Source of the DNA: UBA3774 sp045600025
Lineage (GTDB): Bacteria; Bacillota; Clostridia; Lachnospirales; Lachnospiraceae
Assembly: GCA_045600025.1 (NCBI GenBank)
Contig: JAZRXC010000023.1
Span: 1 to 51,126, forward strand
Direction: 5' to 3'
Length of the DNA: 51,126 nt
A program made the translations under genes and the position numbers. Every line of letters starts with the position of its first letter. The first letter of the stretch is position 1. The notes beneath the pieces were generated by a model, which saw only the letters and a program-made list of their open reading frames with translations, had not been told where the DNA came from and searched no databases. Below, one piece after another: positions 15,054 to 22,823 of the stretch.

Positions 15054-16391
15054 TTAGTTGTTGGATGGTTTATCATCACTGAAGAATTGTGAGCTGACAA
15101 ACCCAACCTGACCACCGTTTTCAAAGTCACATATCTTGTACCAGTTTGTGCTCTTAGCCATGACCTGTACATATGTGCCCAGTTTAAGAGTCTTGACTAC
15201 TTCTGCATCCGTGTTCGGCTGCTTACGCATATTAACGTCATTCTTTGTAATATACATACAAGTATCGCATTCGATAAAATCAGTAGAACTTGCCGGAGTA
15301 GTCGGCTGAGCTTCAGTAGTCGGAGCCTCGGTAGTCGGATCTGTAGGATTCTCTGCTGAAGAATCCGTTGCAGGCTCAACAGGATCTACATTTCCGCCGA
15401 TGCTCTTAATGAACTCAAACAGCTTTTGGTCCTGGCTTACAGCAAGTCTGTATGCTGCATCTACTCCTTCAACCACTTCAGTTACAGCATCACAATTTGC
15501 CGCATTTGCGAAGAAAAGATTGAGTTCTTCGTCTTCCATAACGACATCTATTGTGATTATACGAAGATTGCCGGATTCATCAGTAACGATATATACCGGT
15601 TCAAGTCCGGGAACGGGGGTATCAATGTTCTTTATCTTAATTGAATACCAGAAATATGCTACCCACTCACCATCCTTCATACCATCAGATACAAATGACC
15701 TGATATCCGTATACTCGGCTACAACCGCAGCTTCGCCTTGAAGCTGTTCCTCATTTATCTGAACCGAAGGATCCAGTATCTGTGTCAGGGTAAATACATC
15801 AACAAGTGCTCGCGCTTTATAATAATTCTCGGCCAGCTCATCAATCTCGGCAGTACCCACATTCCAAGCTGCAGTGGTTTCTTCTTCGGAAGTTGTAACA
15901 GGATTGCCGGACGGATCCGTAGGATTCGGATCGTCTTTATTAAGCAATGCTGCTACAAGGAAAACAATACCTGCAAGCAGCAGTACTACAACGCCGATAA
16001 TAACACCGGTTATTAATCCGGTATTGGAAGACTTCTTCTCAGTCTTCTTCTGTGAAGCCTTCGCTGAAGTCTTCTCCCTGAGTTCTTCTTTCGTAGCCAT
16101 TTTACGTATTTCTTCAGGATTGTATGATCTCGTATGTGTGTCGCCTCTGGACGCAGTAACAGGTGCCTCAACACGTCTTACAGGGCGCGGCGCAGGCTCA
16201 CGCAAATATTCCGACCGAGGAGCTTCCTGCCTGGGAATTTCCTGCCGGGGAGGAATACTTGTTTTGGGTGCCGTTGCAAAGGGCTGTCCGTCTATTTCAA
16301 CATCTTCAAAGCCACCGGCATTCCCTGTTAATTCATCTATATCACCAAATTCTTGGTCTAAATTGTCCCATCCATCTGAATTAGTAGTCAT
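15054..16391 (-). CDS. Single-pass membrane protein with extracellular SH3b domain
   Basis: 445 residues. The cytoplasmic N-terminal 120 residues are acidic then Pro/Arg-rich, and include a TRSYNPEEIRKMATKEEL helix; one membrane helix (GLITGVIIGVVVLLLAGIVFLV) lies near 127-148. An extracellular domain of about 170 residues follows, then a Pro/Thr-rich linker (DPTTEAPTTEAQPTT) and a C-terminal bacterial SH3 (NVNMRKQPNTDAEVVKTLKLG-like start, WYKICDF, GQVGFVSSQFF). SH3b domains commonly bind peptidoglycan, so a wall-sensing or wall-associated role is likely, but no enzyme domain is visible. AGGAGG precedes the ATG. Own consensus promoter upstream. Confidence 0.8.
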   Translation of the reverse strand: MTTNSDGWDNLDQEFGDIDELTGNAGGFEDVEIDGQPFATAPKTSIPPRQEIPRQEAPRSEYLREPAPRPVRRVEAPVTASRGDTHTRSYNPEEIRKMATKEELREKTSAKASQKKTEKKSSNTGLITGVIIGVVVLLLAGIVFLVAALLNKDDPNPTDPSGNPVTTSEEETTAAWNVGTAEIDELAENYYKARALVDVFTLTQILDPSVQINEEQLQGEAAVVAEYTDIRSFVSDGMKDGEWVAYFWYSIKIKNIDTPVPGLEPVYIVTDESGNLRIITIDVVMEDEELNLFFANAANCDAVTEVVEGVDAAYRLAVSQDQKLFEFIKSIGGNVDPVEPATDSSAENPTDPTTEAPTTEAQPTTPASSTDFIECDTCMYITKNDVNMRKQPNTDAEVVKTLKLGTYVQVMAKSTNWYKICDFENGGQVGFVSSQFFSDDKPSNN

Positions 16392-16420
16392 CTAATAACC
16401 TCCTACATATATGCCTACTT

Positions 16421-16449
16421 ATTATACAAAAGGGTAACCTCAATGTCAA
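16421..16449 (-). promoter_or_regulatory. Consensus promoter of the SH3 membrane protein gene
   Basis: Minus strand TTGACA (16444-16449), 17-base spacer, TATAAT (16421-16426): a perfect sigma-A consensus, 30 bases before the start codon. Confidence 0.9.
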
Positions 16450-16471
16450 ACTAAAGAGATGAAACTCTAAA

Positions 16472-18070
16472 TCACTTCCTAAGTATATCTTTATTTACCT
16501 TATCAAGCTTCCATGCCGTCATCAAAAGTTCAAGCTGAATATTATAACCGTTAAATGTAGGGCAGAAATATCCTACAATACTTCCGAATATAATTGCGAG
16601 CGGCATGGCTTCAGCAGGTATTGCACAGGCGGTGAGCATAATAGGTATTACGATAAGTGCCGAGCCCGGAATAGGCGGCGCAGATATTGCAAGCAGTGTG
16701 GCAAGAATCACTATGCGAATCAACATGGCAATCGTAACCGGAACTCCCATTATCCAGGATAGCGCAAATGCTGTTAAACCTATGCATATCGCTCCGCTGG
16801 GCATATAAACTACTATTCCCAACGGCAATGCAAAATCTACCATTTTTCCATCAATTCCGAATTTTTCTTTACAGCACTTCATATTTTCAGGAAGTGCCGC
16901 AACCTGTGATTGAGTAGTGACATTGATGAAAATAGTCGGCAACTGCGCAGGGAAAATCTTGGTGAACGGAACCTTGGTTATTATACATGTTCTCACAGCC
17001 ATGCTTATCAAAAATACAGCATTTATGATTGCATATACGATAAGCATCTTGCCTATGCTCATAAACTGCTCTGCATTGCTGCCGCCAATCAGTTTGACAA
17101 CCCCGAAAAAGACAATGCCCGGCAGGAGTTTACAACATGCCATCATCATTTTGTTAGTAAGCTCGGACAGTTCTTTAATAATCTCATTTAGCCTCGGAAG
17201 TTTATTGCCGAGTCCTAAAATAATTATCCCGACAAATATTGCTATCACTATGACCTGAAGATCATTGTCAATGGTAAATGGTTCCAAAAGGTTATCGGGA
17301 ACTATATCCAGTACCAGGCGGATAACATCTCCTATTCCCGATCCGCCGGTTGTATTTGCAGTAAGAGATACTCCATATGCGAGCGTAAAACCTATCCCCA
17401 TAAGTATCATCGCAATAAGATAACTGAGCCCCATATGTCTTATCAATCGGGAGCCTATCTTTCCGAATGAATTAACATCTCCTATTCCGTTTATTCCGCT
17501 GATTACAGCAAAGAATACAAGCGGCGTTGCAACTGCAGAGAATACAAGCGTTAGCTTTTCAAACAGCGGAGAAACAACATCGTCAATAAGCATTGTTGAA
17601 GTCTCGGGTGAAAGTCCGGTGAGAACAAATCCGCATATCACTGCAAGCACTATCGCAATAATTATGCTTCGCATAGTGCCGCCTTTTTTTACCTTTTTCA
17701 AAGACTCCCAAAGAATGCAGTTTCTGTGATGCAGAAATGAATAGGTATACCTCGGCTCGACGCCAAGTCTTGCCAGGATATCATATGCAATCTGCATATC
17801 CTCTTCGCAAGGTATCCAAGCACGCTTATCACCGGTCTGTGATAATTCAATAACCGGTTTCCCTAATCGTGAATAAAACAGTACGCGGCATTCGGAATTA
17901 TCACCGTAAAAATCCCTGAACTTAAGGAGCAGTTCTTCAAATGCAATGCGGAATGCTGCCTCAGTATATTCCGGTCGCTTCACATTTGTAATATAAGCAT
18001 TAGTTACTTCATCAACAGAAGTGTTTATTTCGTCATTCGAGAGTTTTATTTCTTTGTTGTAATACTGCAT
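16472..18070 (-). CDS. Divergent dicarboxylate/amino acid:cation symporter (DAACS) with soluble N-terminal domain
   Basis: 532 residues from the ATG at 18070 (AGGAGAATATC ahead). The first 135 residues are soluble (VLFYSRLGKPVIELSQTG, WIPCEEDMQIAYDIL) and precede a glutamate-transporter-like core: AVATPLVFFAVISGI near 190, HP1-like TTQSQVAALPEN, HP2-like SAPPIPGSALIVIPIM. The TM7 NMDGT motif of classical members reads YMPSG and the TM8 substrate-binding Asp/Arg/Asn region reads FCPTFNGYNIQ, so the cation and substrate sites differ from GltPh-type carriers. Substrate therefore uncertain. A weak promoter (TATAAT at 18104-18109) lies upstream, divergent from the HAD gene. Confidence 0.85.
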   Translation of the reverse strand: MQYYNKEIKLSNDEINTSVDEVTNAYITNVKRPEYTEAAFRIAFEELLLKFRDFYGDNSECRVLFYSRLGKPVIELSQTGDKRAWIPCEEDMQIAYDILARLGVEPRYTYSFLHHRNCILWESLKKVKKGGTMRSIIIAIVLAVICGFVLTGLSPETSTMLIDDVVSPLFEKLTLVFSAVATPLVFFAVISGINGIGDVNSFGKIGSRLIRHMGLSYLIAMILMGIGFTLAYGVSLTANTTGGSGIGDVIRLVLDIVPDNLLEPFTIDNDLQVIVIAIFVGIIILGLGNKLPRLNEIIKELSELTNKMMMACCKLLPGIVFFGVVKLIGGSNAEQFMSIGKMLIVYAIINAVFLISMAVRTCIITKVPFTKIFPAQLPTIFINVTTQSQVAALPENMKCCKEKFGIDGKMVDFALPLGIVVYMPSGAICIGLTAFALSWIMGVPVTIAMLIRIVILATLLAISAPPIPGSALIVIPIMLTACAIPAEAMPLAIIFGSIVGYFCPTFNGYNIQLELLMTAWKLDKVNKDILRK

Positions 18071-18157
18071 GATATTCTCCTGATTAATTACGAGGATGGT
18101 TTTATTATAAGCACTTTTTTCGTAATATTCCACTAATATCAAACAGTTTTCAAAAGA

Positions 18158-18186
18158 TTGACCTGTCACGGAAAAGAAGGTATATT
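18158..18186 (+). promoter_or_regulatory. Promoter of the HAD phosphatase gene
   Basis: TTGACC (18158-18163), 17-base spacer, TATATT (18181-18186); the start codon follows 17 bases later behind GAGGTGA. Confidence 0.75.
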
Positions 18187-18202
18187 AATTGCGAGGTGAC
18201 TT

Positions 18203-18766
18203 ATGAACGTTTACGATTTTGACGGTACAATCTACGAGGGCGATTCTTCAATAGATTTTTATCTTTACACACTGAAAAAATATCCGCGAGTGCTAAAGCA
18301 TTTTCCGGCTCAGCTTATTGCGACTATCGGCTATATATCCGGAAAAGAACCTAAGACAAAATGGAAGCAGTCTTTGTTTTCATTTCTCCCTGATATTCCG
18401 GATATTGATGCTCACGTAGCTTCATTTTGCGACAGCCATTATCACAATATTTATGAATGGTATCTTAAGCAGCAATCTCCCGAAGATATTATTATCTCTG
18501 CTTCTGCTGACTTTTTGATACGTCCCATGTGTGAAAGGCTAGGGGTCAAATATCTGATTGCCTCACATGTTGATAAACACACGGGGCATTTTGATGGCGA
18601 GAATTGCCGCGACAAAGAGAAAATAAATCGCATGCATAAAGAACTCGGCGATATTCACATTGACAACTTCTATTCCGATTCTCATGCCGATGATCCGCTT
18701 GCCGGTATCGCGAATCAAGCATATATGATTAAAAAAGGCGTCCCTACCGCCTGGCCGAATAAATAA
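18203..18766 (+). CDS. HAD superfamily phosphatase (HAD-IB / phosphoserine-phosphatase-like)
   Basis: 187 residues. HAD motif I is VYDFDGTIY at residues 3-11 (nucleophile Asp5, acid Asp7), motif II is IIISAS near 98, motif III the Lys in GENCRDKEKINRM near 137, and motif IV FYSDSHADDPL near 157-167. A helical cap between motifs I and II fits subclass I. The small length and IISAS signature resemble phosphoserine phosphatase-like or membrane-lipid phosphatases, but substrate cannot be read. One of few plus-strand genes; ends in a strong hairpin shared with the converging tRNA-Arg. Confidence 0.88.
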   Translation: MNVYDFDGTIYEGDSSIDFYLYTLKKYPRVLKHFPAQLIATIGYISGKEPKTKWKQSLFSFLPDIPDIDAHVASFCDSHYHNIYEWYLKQQSPEDIIISASADFLIRPMCERLGVKYLIASHVDKHTGHFDGENCRDKEKINRMHKELGDIHIDNFYSDSHADDPLAGIANQAYMIKKGVPTAWPNK

Positions 18767-18770
18767 ATGA

Positions 18771-18799
18771 AAAGCACTTCGCAAATAGCGAGGTGCTTT
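18771..18799. terminator. Bidirectional terminator between HAD gene and tRNA-Arg
   Basis: 12-bp stem aaagcacttcgc (18771-18782) with gcgaggtgcttt (18788-18799), one G-U pair, 5-base loop. T-runs at the end of both arms suit termination from either side. Confidence 0.85.
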
Positions 18800-18802
18800 A
18801 TA

Positions 18803-18876
18803 TGTACTCGGCGGGATTCGAACCCGCAGCCTTCAGAGTCGGAGTCTGATGCGATATCCGATTTCGCTACGAGTAC
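18803..18876 (-). tRNA. tRNA-Arg (anticodon CCG)
   Basis: 74 bases on the minus strand. Acceptor arms GTACTCG / CGAGTAC, D stem GCGA/TCGC, anticodon stem TCAGA/TCTGA with loop CTCCGAC (anticodon CCG, reading CGG), T arm GCGGG-TTCGAAT-CCCGC, discriminator A. CCA is not encoded. It lies directly behind the pnp terminator and may be made by transcripts that pass it or by its own promoter, which I could not assign. Confidence 0.96.
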
Positions 18877-18881
18877 AAAAA

Positions 18882-18905
18882 AGCCCTGCCATAAGCGGCA
18901 GGGCT
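18882..18905 (-). terminator. Terminator of pnp
   Basis: 9-bp stem agccctgcc (18882-18890) with ggcagggct (18897-18905), followed on the minus strand by TTTTTT. Confidence 0.92.
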
Positions 18906-18913
18906 GATTTTAT

Positions 18914-21028
18914 TTACTCGTTCTTGGGAGTCTCTTCAGTCAAAGCCGCATCTTTCATAGAAAGATTTACCCGGCCCATCCGATCGATTTCAAGAACCTT
19001 TACTTTAACCTTGTCGCCGATATTTACAACATCTGTAACCTTCGGTACGCGATGGTTAGCAAGCTTGGAAATGTGTACCAGTCCATCCTTACCGGGTGCC
19101 AGCTCTACAAATGCGCCGAAGTCCATAATGCGAACTACGGTACCTTCAAATATCTGACCGGGCTGAACATCATTTGCGATTATATTGATTATGCTGATAG
19201 CCTTATCGATTGCCTCAGAATCTGAAGAGCATACGGAAACATTGCCTTCTTCATCAATATCAATCTGTACGCCTGTCTGCTCGATAATCTTGTTGATAAC
19301 CTTGCCCTGCTTACCGATAACATCACCAATCTTCTCAGGATCAATGCTGATCTGACGAATCTTCGGAGCATATTTGCTGATCTCGGGACGAGGCTCTGAT
19401 ATAGCCTTAGCCATAACTTCATCCATGATGTAAAGACGGGCCTCACGAGCGCGTGCAATTGCTTCACGGATGATCTGATCGGTAAGACCATGAATCTTAA
19501 TATCCATCTGGATAGCGGTGATACCTTCGTGGGTACCTGCTACCTTAAAGTCCATATCGCCGAAGAAATCTTCGATACCCTGAATATCTGTAAGGATAAG
19601 ATAATCGTCATCCGACTCACCTGTTACAAGACCTACGGAAATACCTGCTACAGGGCTCTTGGTCGGTACACCGGCTGCCATAAGTGCCATTGAAGAAGCA
19701 CATACTGAAGCCTGAGATGTAGAACCATTAGATTCCAGTGTCTCGGATACCGCACGGATTGCGTAAGGGAACTCTTCTTTGCTCGGAAGAACAGGAAGAA
19801 GGGCACGCTCTGCAAGAGCTCCATGACCTATCTCGCGACGTCCCGGTCCGCGGCTGGGCTTAGTCTCGCCAACTGACCATGACGGGAAGTTGTACTGATG
19901 CATATATCTCTTCTCAGTCTCATGCGCATCAAGACCGTCAAGCTTCTGAACATCTGAAAGCGGTGCAAGAGTAACTACATCGAGAATCTGAGTCTGTCCA
20001 CGTGTAAACATAGCGCTTCCGTGAACTCTGGGAAGCATATCAACTTCTGCCGCAAGTGGACGAATCTGGTTGATGGCACGACCATCAGGGCGCTTATGAT
20101 CTCTTAAAATCATCTTGCGGACGGTAACCTTCTGATACTGGTATACAGCATCTTCGATAATTGCTGCCCACTCGGGATGCTCCTCCGTCCAACGCTCTTC
20201 AAGCTTTGCTTTAATCTGGCGAATATTCTCATCGCGTATCTGCTTCTCATCGGCAAATACTGCTATTTCCATCTCTTCAGGTGTAACAGCAAGACGCATA
20301 TCAGCCCAGAGGTCTTCCGGAACCTTAATGCTCTCATACTCATGCTTTGCCTTGCCAACCTCAGCAACAATCTGGTCCATCCAGGCAATGATTGTCTTGT
20401 TAACCTCATGTGCCTTAAAGATAGCCTCAAGCATAATGTCTTCGGGAACAATATTTGCTCCTGCTTCAATCATAATAATCTTCTCACGTGTTGAAGCTAC
20501 GGTAAGAGCGAGGTCAGATTTCTGCTTCTGGTCCAAGGTGGGGTTGATAATAAGCTCACCGTCGATGAGACCTACCATCGTAGCGCCAACCGGTCCGTCA
20601 AAGGGAATATCGGATATTGATACTGCAAGTGAAGAACCGAGCATTGCAAGAAGATCGGGATTGCACTCGGGATCTACGCTCATTACCATGTTGTTGATGG
20701 TAACATCATTACGATAATCTTTGGGGAATAAAGGACGCATCGGGCGGTCAATAACACGGCTGATAAGAACAGCATGCTCACTGGCCTTTCCCTCACGCTT
20801 GTTGTAGCCGCCGGGAATCTTTCCTACTGAATACATCTTCTCCTCATACTCTACTGAGAGCGGGAAGAAATCAATTCCGTCACGCGGCTTTTCTGATGCG
20901 GCAACTGTTGAAAGCACTACGGTATCGCCATAATGCATCATAGCTGCGCCATTTGCCTGAGCACCAACTCTGCCTATATCTACGCTGAGGGTTCTTCCGG
21001 CAAGTTCCATAGAATAAGTCTTGTACAT
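18914..21028 (-). CDS. pnp: Polyribonucleotide nucleotidyltransferase (PNPase)
   Basis: 704 residues, standard length. PNPase degrades RNA 3' to 5' with phosphate, releasing NDPs, as a ring-shaped trimer. Order: first RNase PH-like domain (ELAGRTLSVDIGRVGAQANGA; RVIDRPMRPLFP near 90), helical linker, second catalytic RNase PH domain (FTRGQTQ near 350; SNGSTSQASVC near 440; TDIQGIEDFFGDMDFKVAGT near 490), KH domain (IGDVIGKQGKVINKI near 565) and S1 domain (IFEGTVVRIMDFGAFVEL near 635). It follows rpsO in the same direction as in most bacteria; its leader holds a long hairpin. Confidence 0.98.
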   Translation of the reverse strand: MYKTYSMELAGRTLSVDIGRVGAQANGAAMMHYGDTVVLSTVAASEKPRDGIDFFPLSVEYEEKMYSVGKIPGGYNKREGKASEHAVLISRVIDRPMRPLFPKDYRNDVTINNMVMSVDPECNPDLLAMLGSSLAVSISDIPFDGPVGATMVGLIDGELIINPTLDQKQKSDLALTVASTREKIIMIEAGANIVPEDIMLEAIFKAHEVNKTIIAWMDQIVAEVGKAKHEYESIKVPEDLWADMRLAVTPEEMEIAVFADEKQIRDENIRQIKAKLEERWTEEHPEWAAIIEDAVYQYQKVTVRKMILRDHKRPDGRAINQIRPLAAEVDMLPRVHGSAMFTRGQTQILDVVTLAPLSDVQKLDGLDAHETEKRYMHQYNFPSWSVGETKPSRGPGRREIGHGALAERALLPVLPSKEEFPYAIRAVSETLESNGSTSQASVCASSMALMAAGVPTKSPVAGISVGLVTGESDDDYLILTDIQGIEDFFGDMDFKVAGTHEGITAIQMDIKIHGLTDQIIREAIARAREARLYIMDEVMAKAISEPRPEISKYAPKIRQISIDPEKIGDVIGKQGKVINKIIEQTGVQIDIDEEGNVSVCSSDSEAIDKAISIINIIANDVQPGQIFEGTVVRIMDFGAFVELAPGKDGLVHISKLANHRVPKVTDVVNIGDKVKVKVLEIDRMGRVNLSMKDAALTEETPKNE

Positions 21029-21068
21029 AGTTTCTCCTTTTCTGATAGTTTTTCTCAGGTCAAGGCTT

Positions 21069-21118
21069 CGAAACTACTGAAAAAACAGGAAACGTTTCCT
21101 ATCTTTTCAGTGGTCTCG
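21069..21118 (-). promoter_or_regulatory. Long leader hairpin of pnp (candidate autoregulatory/RNase III site)
   Basis: Outer arms of 15 bases (21104-21118 with 21069-21083) pair with one mismatch and one G-U; the inner part is the palindrome aggaaacgtttcct (21087-21100). The whole forms one long stem 41 bases before the pnp ATG. In E. coli a comparable leader stem is cut by RNase III and then degraded by PNPase for autocontrol; here this is inference. Confidence 0.65.
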
Positions 21119-21160
21119 AGCGGCCTTGCACCCAAAATTAAATGTCCTATAATAATGGTA

Positions 21161-21184
21161 ATAGGGTGGAAAAATCCACCCTAT
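21161..21184 (-). terminator. Hairpin after rpsO
   Basis: Perfect 10-bp stem atagggtgga / tccaccctat around AAAA, starting 6 bases after the rpsO stop. The T-run that follows on the minus strand is weak (TTACCATTATTATA), so partial read-through into pnp is plausible. Confidence 0.75.
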
Positions 21185-21189
21185 CAGAA

Positions 21190-21456
21190 TTACTTACGAA
21201 TACCAAGCTTTTCAATAAGCTGTCTGTAGCCTTCGATATCGTTCTCTTTGAGATAATCAAGCATACCACGTCTCTGACCTACAAGCTGAAGAAGTCCGCG
21301 TCTTGAATGATGGTCCTTCTGATTTGTCTTTAAGTGCTCGGTCAGTTCTTTGATTCTCTCAGTAAGAAGTGCTATCTGTACTTCGGGTGAGCCGGTATCG
21401 CCGGGCTTACGTCCATACGCTGCAATAATTTCAGCCTTCTTTTCTTTTGAAATCAT
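21190..21456 (-). CDS. rpsO: 30S ribosomal protein S15
   Basis: 88 residues, the standard length. S15 binds the three-way junction of 16S rRNA helices 20-22 and nucleates the small-subunit platform. Hallmarks present: GDTGSPEVQIALLTERI near 23-39, LTEHLKTNQKDHHSRRGLLQLVGQRRGMLDYLK near 40-72. AAAGGAGG precedes the ATG. Upstream pnp-type order (rpsO then pnp) is classical. The leader contains a pseudoknot-capable structure, described separately. Confidence 0.99.
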   Translation of the reverse strand: MISKEKKAEIIAAYGRKPGDTGSPEVQIALLTERIKELTEHLKTNQKDHHSRRGLLQLVGQRRGMLDYLKENDIEGYRQLIEKLGIRK

Positions 21457-21546
21457 AGCTAATCCTCCTTTAATTATTCTTACCCATACTGCGTCCCGGT
21501 CGGAGACTCCAAAAACCCGGTATGGGCGAAACCGCAGATGATTATA
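21457..21546 (-). promoter_or_regulatory. rpsO leader RNA (candidate S15 autoregulatory element)
   Basis: Promoter: TTGACT (21565-21570), 18-base spacer, TATAAT (21541-21546). The leader contains CTGCG (21533-21537) pairing with CGCAG (21489-21493), and CCCATAC (21520-21526 region) pairing with GTATGGG (21483-21489); the order 1-2-1'-2' is that of a pseudoknot or two mutually exclusive folds. Two CCGG segments flank a GGAG-TCTCC hairpin between them. Autoregulation by S15 is known in several bacteria with unrelated leader folds, so the position supports the function. Confidence 0.65.
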
Positions 21547-21572
21547 TCATACGCAGTAAATATTAGTCAATA

Positions 21573-22736
21573 CTATTTAAGAACGGAAACGAATCTGACA
21601 GGGGTTCTGTAATCCATATCCGTTACGCAGATACCACGCTTAGTACTGCGAGCATGTACTACCTGTCCATTGCCTATATATATAGCCACATGGTTAATCG
21701 TGCCATCTTTTGAATAGAACACGAGATCGCCTTGTTTAAGCTCGCTGCGGCTAATCTTCTTCCCTTCGTGTGCCTGATCACCACTGTAGTGTGTCAGAGA
21801 GTAACCGAAATGCTGATATACCTTCATAGTAAATCCGGAGCAGTCAACGCCCTTAGACAGGGACTCTCCGCCCCATACGTATTTGCCCCCAACCCACTGG
21901 AGAGCATAATCCACTATTCTCTGGCGCAGGGACTTAACAGGATCCGTCCATTTAACTGCAGTATCCAGTGTATATCCGATAGTAACATAATCTGATGAAA
22001 CAAAACCTGTTGCATCATCAAGCTCAATTTCAATCCACTCACCGAGATCACGTACTACATCGTATTTTGCATTTTGATCAGCCTGTTCCCAGATAAGTGA
22101 ATTAACACTGGGGCCGGTACGAACATTAACAGTATCAACTGCAATCTTGATTGTAAGGCTGGCATGCTCTTTGGCTAAATCCTCAGCCTGCCATCCGGTA
22201 GTAATATATTCTGATGATACCCAGCCGGTAACAGAGCCGGACTCAATCTTGAGCCACTTTCCGTCTGACGATTTCTCAAGTATATCGCATATATTGTAAT
22301 TCATCATCTTACCGATAACTTTACCGTTAGATGACGCTTTATCACGTACGTTAAGATATGAACCAACCTGCGCTATGCCGAGATTTTTATATCCTTCAAT
22401 AGCACTCGCACGGAGCTGCCAATCTATTTCACCTTCAGAAAGAACCGGCGTAGCTTTTGACAATACATCATTGCCTGCAGTAAGACTGGATATTCCGCCG
22501 AGCGGCAATCCGTTGCGTATGCAAACGCTAGATGGAATATTAAGATTAGCTGCTGCTTCAATAACCTCATCAAAAAGTGTTGTAATATCAGCAACCTGAG
22601 GAGCCTTCTTAATGTTTTTTCCTGTTCCAAGCGCTCCTGGAATAGCTGATGCATCAACGCCAAATGCGTACTCGGGTATTATCATCGCCACGCAAAGCAC
22701 TATGAGCATTATTCTCTTTGTAATCTTATTCTTCAT
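21573..22736 (-). CDS. Secreted NlpC/P60 cell-wall endopeptidase with two SH3b domains
   Basis: 387 residues from the ATG at 22736; a GTG four codons earlier is possible. Signal peptide at about 5-30 (IMLIVLCVAMIIPEYAFGVDA). Two bacterial SH3 domains follow (LNVRDKASSNGKVIGKMM near 130; VNVRTGPSVNSLIWEQA near 205). The C-terminal NlpC/P60 domain has catalytic Cys299 in VDCSGF, then INHVAIYIGNG and VVHARS, giving the Cys-His-polar triad. Such enzymes cut gamma-D-Glu-diamino acid bonds in peptidoglycan stem peptides. The promoter region has a WalR-like direct repeat. It is not in the upstream operon: it has its own promoter inside the gap after ribF. Confidence 0.93.
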   Translation of the reverse strand: MKNKITKRIMLIVLCVAMIIPEYAFGVDASAIPGALGTGKNIKKAPQVADITTLFDEVIEAAANLNIPSSVCIRNGLPLGGISSLTAGNDVLSKATPVLSEGEIDWQLRASAIEGYKNLGIAQVGSYLNVRDKASSNGKVIGKMMNYNICDILEKSSDGKWLKIESGSVTGWVSSEYITTGWQAEDLAKEHASLTIKIAVDTVNVRTGPSVNSLIWEQADQNAKYDVVRDLGEWIEIELDDATGFVSSDYVTIGYTLDTAVKWTDPVKSLRQRIVDYALQWVGGKYVWGGESLSKGVDCSGFTMKVYQHFGYSLTHYSGDQAHEGKKISRSELKQGDLVFYSKDGTINHVAIYIGNGQVVHARSTKRGICVTDMDYRTPVRFVSVLK

Positions 22737-22751
22737 CTGTGTCACCACATT

Positions 22752-22811
22752 GTTACAAATATGTTACAAATATATCAACTTAATAGTAACATTTTGCTAT
22801 TATATTGTCAA
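22752..22811 (-). promoter_or_regulatory. Promoter of the NlpC/P60 gene with WalR-like repeat
   Basis: Minus strand TTGACA (22806-22811), 17-base spacer, extended -10 TGTTACTAT (TACTAT 22783-22788). Downstream, TGTAAC-N5-TGTAAC at 22752-22768 matches the published WalR (YycF) consensus TGTWAH-N5-TGTWAH exactly. The repeat lies after the transcription start, a place more usual for repression; a lone TGTAAC half lies just upstream of the -35. Confidence 0.6.
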
Positions 22812-22823
22812 GCAAAGTTACAA

